Made by a program: the position numbers and the translations under genes. From positions 1 to 34,259 of the forward strand of contig JAJQBS010000034.1 in assembly GCA_021203145.1 (NCBI GenBank): a DNA stretch of 34,259 nucleotides. Reading direction: 5' to 3'. This document shows positions 31,615-34,259 of the stretch, one piece after another. The notes below the pieces were generated by a model, which saw nothing but the letters and a program-made list of their open reading frames with translations, was not told where the DNA came from and ran no database searches. Origin of the DNA: Lachnospiraceae bacterium. Its GTDB lineage: Bacteria > Bacillota > Clostridia > Lachnospirales > Lachnospiraceae. Within the stretch, counting starts at the first letter, position 1, and each line of letters begins with the position of its first letter.

Positions 31615-32952
31615 TTAGGATTCCTTCCCCTGCATCGGGATCAGAATCTTCAGCTCAAACCAGTTGTCCTTCACAGCGACATTGACCGCGCCGTTGTATT
31701 TTTTCACCGTATGCCGGATGCTCTTAATCCCATAGCCGTGAAAGCCCTTGTTCTCCTCCTTCGTGGTCGCCGGAACGTCGCCGCTCATATCCAGTTCCCC
31801 CTCAAAGTAATTTTCAAACCGCATGATCAGAAAATTTTTCTGCGAAAAAATTGCCACGTGGATCAGCCGCTTTTCCGGATCCGGCACTTTCAGTTCGTAC
31901 TCAATCGCGTTATCCAGCGCATTTCCGAGAATGCTGCACAGATCCATGACGTCCATAAAATTAAGAAGGCTCCCGTCCGCCACACAGTTCAGCACAATCT
32001 GGTGCTTCTGGCAGGTAATCGTTTTGCCGGTCAGCATCGTATCCAGCACCTTATTTCCCGTCTTGTTCTGGGCCTCAAACTGGCGGATTTCTTCTTCCAT
32101 CCCTTCCAGATATTCCTCGCGTTTCTGCGGGTCAGGCTCCAGGCGCAGCAGCTCAATCTGATGCTTCAGATCATGATATTTGAAATGTACCAGCTCGATG
32201 CTTTCCTTCGACTGCTGATACTGCTGATACTGGCTCTCCAGAATGCCTTCCATGATCTTCAGTTCCTCGTGGTCGTGCATTTCACAGAGCATGACATAAT
32301 GCGCGTACATCATCGCGACGCCGCCCAGATCCATCATGGTGCGAAGTGTAGCCACGGACTCCCCGGAGCCCGCTGTGAAAGGCGTTACAAGCGGAAAGTA
32401 ATATGTAACGTAGCTGAGATTACTCACCAAAAAAGTCAGCAGCGAGATAAACAAGCCTGCCCAGACGTCGCGCGCGCGAATTTCCAGTACCGTTCCGCTT
32501 TTATGCCAGCGGTGAAGCATCCACCAGTAAAACACATAAATGAGGACACAAAAAAGCAAAAACAGGGGGAATCCTCCCGCAACCGAAAGCGTGCTGTAAA
32601 AATAAAAGCAATACACCTGCCAGGAAAGGGAGGCAACAAATTCTGCCAGCACAAAGGCCTGCAGGGCACAGTAAAAGGCCTCCCACCAGCTGACCCGGCA
32701 GGAGCCATACAGGTAGAGTACCATCAGGCCTGCCGCCGCCGCCATAAAGAAAATCCACAGGTAATAGATTTTAATACTGCCCGTCAGGGTCAGCAGCAGG
32801 CACTGCAGCGCAAGCGCGACCACGCCGTTGACCGCCAGCCTGACCGCCCGAAAACGCTTCGGGAACAGAAAAATAAATATCAGGCACGCGCCCCACTGGG
32901 CAATTGCCGTATAAAGCCTCGGAATATCCGGTAATTCATTCGTAATCGTCAT
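31615..32952 (-). CDS. AgrC-like GHKL sensor histidine kinase
   Basis: This 445-residue sensor has six or so membrane helices in the first 220 residues without a large outer loop. A dimerisation/phosphoacceptor segment with His260 in FKYHDLKHQI follows, then a GHKL ATPase domain with N-box NALDNAIEY (Asn344/Asn348) and G-box HGYGIKSIRHTV. This is the HPK10/AgrC-type class, which usually works with LytTR regulators. It lies 99 bases after the regulator gene. No agrB/agrD genes for a peptide signal are found nearby, so the stimulus is unknown; a glycan or a membrane cue is possible. Confidence 0.9.
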   Translation of the reverse strand: MTITNELPDIPRLYTAIAQWGACLIFIFLFPKRFRAVRLAVNGVVALALQCLLLTLTGSIKIYYLWIFFMAAAAGLMVLYLYGSCRVSWWEAFYCALQAFVLAEFVASLSWQVYCFYFYSTLSVAGGFPLFLLFCVLIYVFYWWMLHRWHKSGTVLEIRARDVWAGLFISLLTFLVSNLSYVTYYFPLVTPFTAGSGESVATLRTMMDLGGVAMMYAHYVMLCEMHDHEELKIMEGILESQYQQYQQSKESIELVHFKYHDLKHQIELLRLEPDPQKREEYLEGMEEEIRQFEAQNKTGNKVLDTMLTGKTITCQKHQIVLNCVADGSLLNFMDVMDLCSILGNALDNAIEYELKVPDPEKRLIHVAIFSQKNFLIMRFENYFEGELDMSGDVPATTKEENKGFHGYGIKSIRHTVKKYNGAVNVAVKDNWFELKILIPMQGKES

Positions 32953-33051
32953 AGTATCTTTTCCCCGGTATTATCTCTGGTGAGATTGCTTCAATCCTTC
33001 GCCAGGACATCTATGCGTCAATTCATACTGACGTCACTGTCATTTTGCGCC

Positions 33052-33759
33052 TTACCTCAGATCACTCCAGTAATTCGTCAGAGCCTCCATGAACTGGTTT
33101 TTCCGCGCCCGGCTGAGCATCAGCTCCTCGCCCTTCACTACCGCGCAGCCATCCTTCACGCTGTCCACATGCGCCAGGTTAATCAGGAAGCCTTTGTTTC
33201 CCCGGAAAAAATCATACGGCGTCAGGCTCTCCTCGATCTCCTTCATCGTCCCCGCACCCTCATAGACCCCCGAATTGGTATGATAGATCAGCGTATGCCC
33301 CTGGCTCTCCACATAATAAATATCACCTGCGTCTATCCGAAGAACGCCGCCGCGGATATTCACCACGACATGATTCGACTGCCTGTGCTTCATGCGCCCG
33401 ATCGCCCGGCCAAGCCGCTCGGAAAAGGCAAAATATGTGACCGGCTTCACGACATAATCCAACGCGTCCACCGCATAGCCGCGCAGCGCATACTGCCGCA
33501 TATTCGTGATAAAGATAATCACGACCTCCGAATCCTGCTTCCGGATCTCCTCCGCAGCCGCCATGCCGTCCATGAACCGCATCTGCACATCCATGAGGAT
33601 GATATCAAACTGAGCCTTGTAATTCTCCACGATCTCATCCCCGTCCGTATAACGGGTAACCGCAAAATTCTCCTGCTTCTCCGTTTCATAGCGGTGCAGG
33701 TACTCCGTCAGCTGCTGCGCAAACGGCGCCTCATCCTCCACAATCGCAACCCGAATCAC
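33052..33759 (-). CDS. LytTR-family response regulator
   Basis: The receiver domain (about 1-120) has the acidic pair E8/D9, phospho-acceptor Asp57 in FDIILMDVQM and the conserved Lys in DYVVKPV. The LytTR DNA-binding domain (about 130-232) contains VVNIRGGVLRIDAGDIYYVES, FFRGNKGFLINLAHV and LSRARKNQFMEAL. LytTR proteins bind two direct repeats near a promoter; such repeats occur upstream of the large GH3 gene. The start is GTG at 33759 with AAAGGAGG upstream (about 10-base spacing). It is the first gene of the kinase operon. Confidence 0.92.
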   Translation of the reverse strand: MIRVAIVEDEAPFAQQLTEYLHRYETEKQENFAVTRYTDGDEIVENYKAQFDIILMDVQMRFMDGMAAAEEIRKQDSEVVIIFITNMRQYALRGYAVDALDYVVKPVTYFAFSERLGRAIGRMKHRQSNHVVVNIRGGVLRIDAGDIYYVESQGHTLIYHTNSGVYEGAGTMKEIEESLTPYDFFRGNKGFLINLAHVDSVKDGCAVVKGEELMLSRARKNQFMEALTNYWSDLR

Positions 33760-33847
33760 GTACCTTCGCCTCCTTTATCTGCACGTGTCTACGCTTCGCT
33801 CCGGTCTGTGCTAAACCCGCAAGCGCACTTTTCTTCCGATAAGTTAT

Positions 33848-33875
33848 ATTATACATAAATTGAAAAGTAAAGCAA
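33848..33875 (-). promoter_or_regulatory. Promoter of the two-component operon
   Basis: Minus strand -35 TTGCTT (33870-33875), 16-base spacer, perfect -10 TATAAT (33848-33853), about 80 bases upstream of the regulator GTG. No LytTR-type repeats are seen near it, so autoregulation is not evident. Confidence 0.6.
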
Positions 33876-34146
33876 CCGTGTCTGACGCAAAAACCCTTAA
33901 GCATCCTTATCTGGTTCATCATTTTGTTCATCACTTTCATTTCTTCTTTCAGATAATTAGAGTTTATTACATATTTTACATTTTTCTTCTGCAAAGTTGG
34001 AATTTGCAAGCTTCTTTCATGAGATTATAATGCTTTTAGATGAAGCAACGCTGGATGGAACGATCTGCGAAATCGACCGCAAAGATATCCTGGCATTATT
34101 AAGAAAAGCCATGATCCGTGTTTTTCACGAAGACCCATTTTTCTGG
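33876..34146. other. Region upstream of the two-component operon, no convincing gene
   Basis: The only plus-strand open frame (from a TTG at 33997 or the ATG at 34030) encodes LLDEATLDGTICEIDRKD and continues into the low-quality end. It has no ribosome binding site and is not recognised; it might be the start or inner part of a gene cut by the contig end. Confidence 0.3.
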
Positions 34147-34259
34147 AGAGCCGTGGGGGGGGGCGGAGGGCGAGGGCGCGGCCCACAACAAGTTTTTTAA
34201 GGGCCAACAAAACAACCGCCAAGGCGGGGTGAAAACAAAAAGAACCCCCAGGTTGATAA
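34147..34259. other. Low-complexity, G-rich contig end, probably unreliable sequence
   Basis: After ordinary sequence the last about 110 bases change to a run of ten G with GGCGGAGGGCGAGGGCG and then homopolymer-rich AAAACAAAAAG stretches unlike the rest of the window. This looks like a sequencing or assembly artefact at a contig end, so no gene call should rest on it. Confidence 0.6.

Noticed and set aside
31591..32934. 447-codon plus-strand frame opposite the histidine kinase
   Set aside because: His/Gln/Arg-rich antisense shadow of a kinase with clear H-, N- and G-boxes.
33731..34009. Small minus-strand ORF with Cys-containing peptide upstream of the LytTR regulator, possible AgrD-like signal peptide
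   Set aside because: It runs through the promoter of the regulator operon, overlaps the regulator start and has no AgrB partner, so it is a chance frame.

Overview
The window looks like a chromosomal piece from a gut-type anaerobe of the Bacillota, most likely Lachnospiraceae. Supporting signs are strong AAGGAGG-type ribosome binding sites, TTGACA/TATAAT promoters, a radical-SAM sulfatase-maturating enzyme, an AgrC-like/LytTR two-component pair, Uma2-family genes and GH3 glycosidases with reversed domain order. The taxonomic call is inference. The right end (about 34147-34259) looks like low-quality contig-end sequence.

Left part (1-6000): a tRNA-Ser(GCU) cut by the window edge, an Asp/Glu-racemase-family gene and a DUF1113-type (putative ABC-transporter type IV) membrane protein with an apparent single-base frameshift near its start. 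A decayed Uma2 pseudogene follows, then pyrG with an intact Uma2 gene behind it.

Middle (6000-16800): a host-glycan locus. A divergent pair encodes an anaerobic sulfatase-maturating enzyme and a cytoplasmic Cys-type sulfatase. Next, on the plus strand, come a sugar ABC importer (binding protein and two permeases), an AraC regulator, a GH112 galacto-N-biose/lacto-N-biose phosphorylase and an NahK-type N-acetylhexosamine 1-kinase. Together they suggest import of a mucin- or milk-type disaccharide, possibly sulfated, followed by cytosolic desulfation, phosphorolysis and phosphorylation. galT, galE and the transporter ATPase are not in the window.

Right part (16800-34000), mostly minus strand: a second intact Uma2 gene, a Uma2 tail remnant, a GtrA-like membrane protein and a cytoplasmic GH3 enzyme. 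Then come a GH3 remnant that keeps a duplicated promoter, a doubly membrane-anchored reversed-order GH3, a surface lipoprotein with InlB-type repeats and a CBM-like domain, and a secreted 1330-residue reversed-order GH3. Upstream of these sits a GHKL kinase/LytTR regulator pair. The promoter of the largest GH3 carries direct repeats that fit the LytTR operator consensus, so the two-component system probably controls this surface glycosidase cluster. The same promoter module occurs again at 21.8 kb in front of the GH3 remnant.
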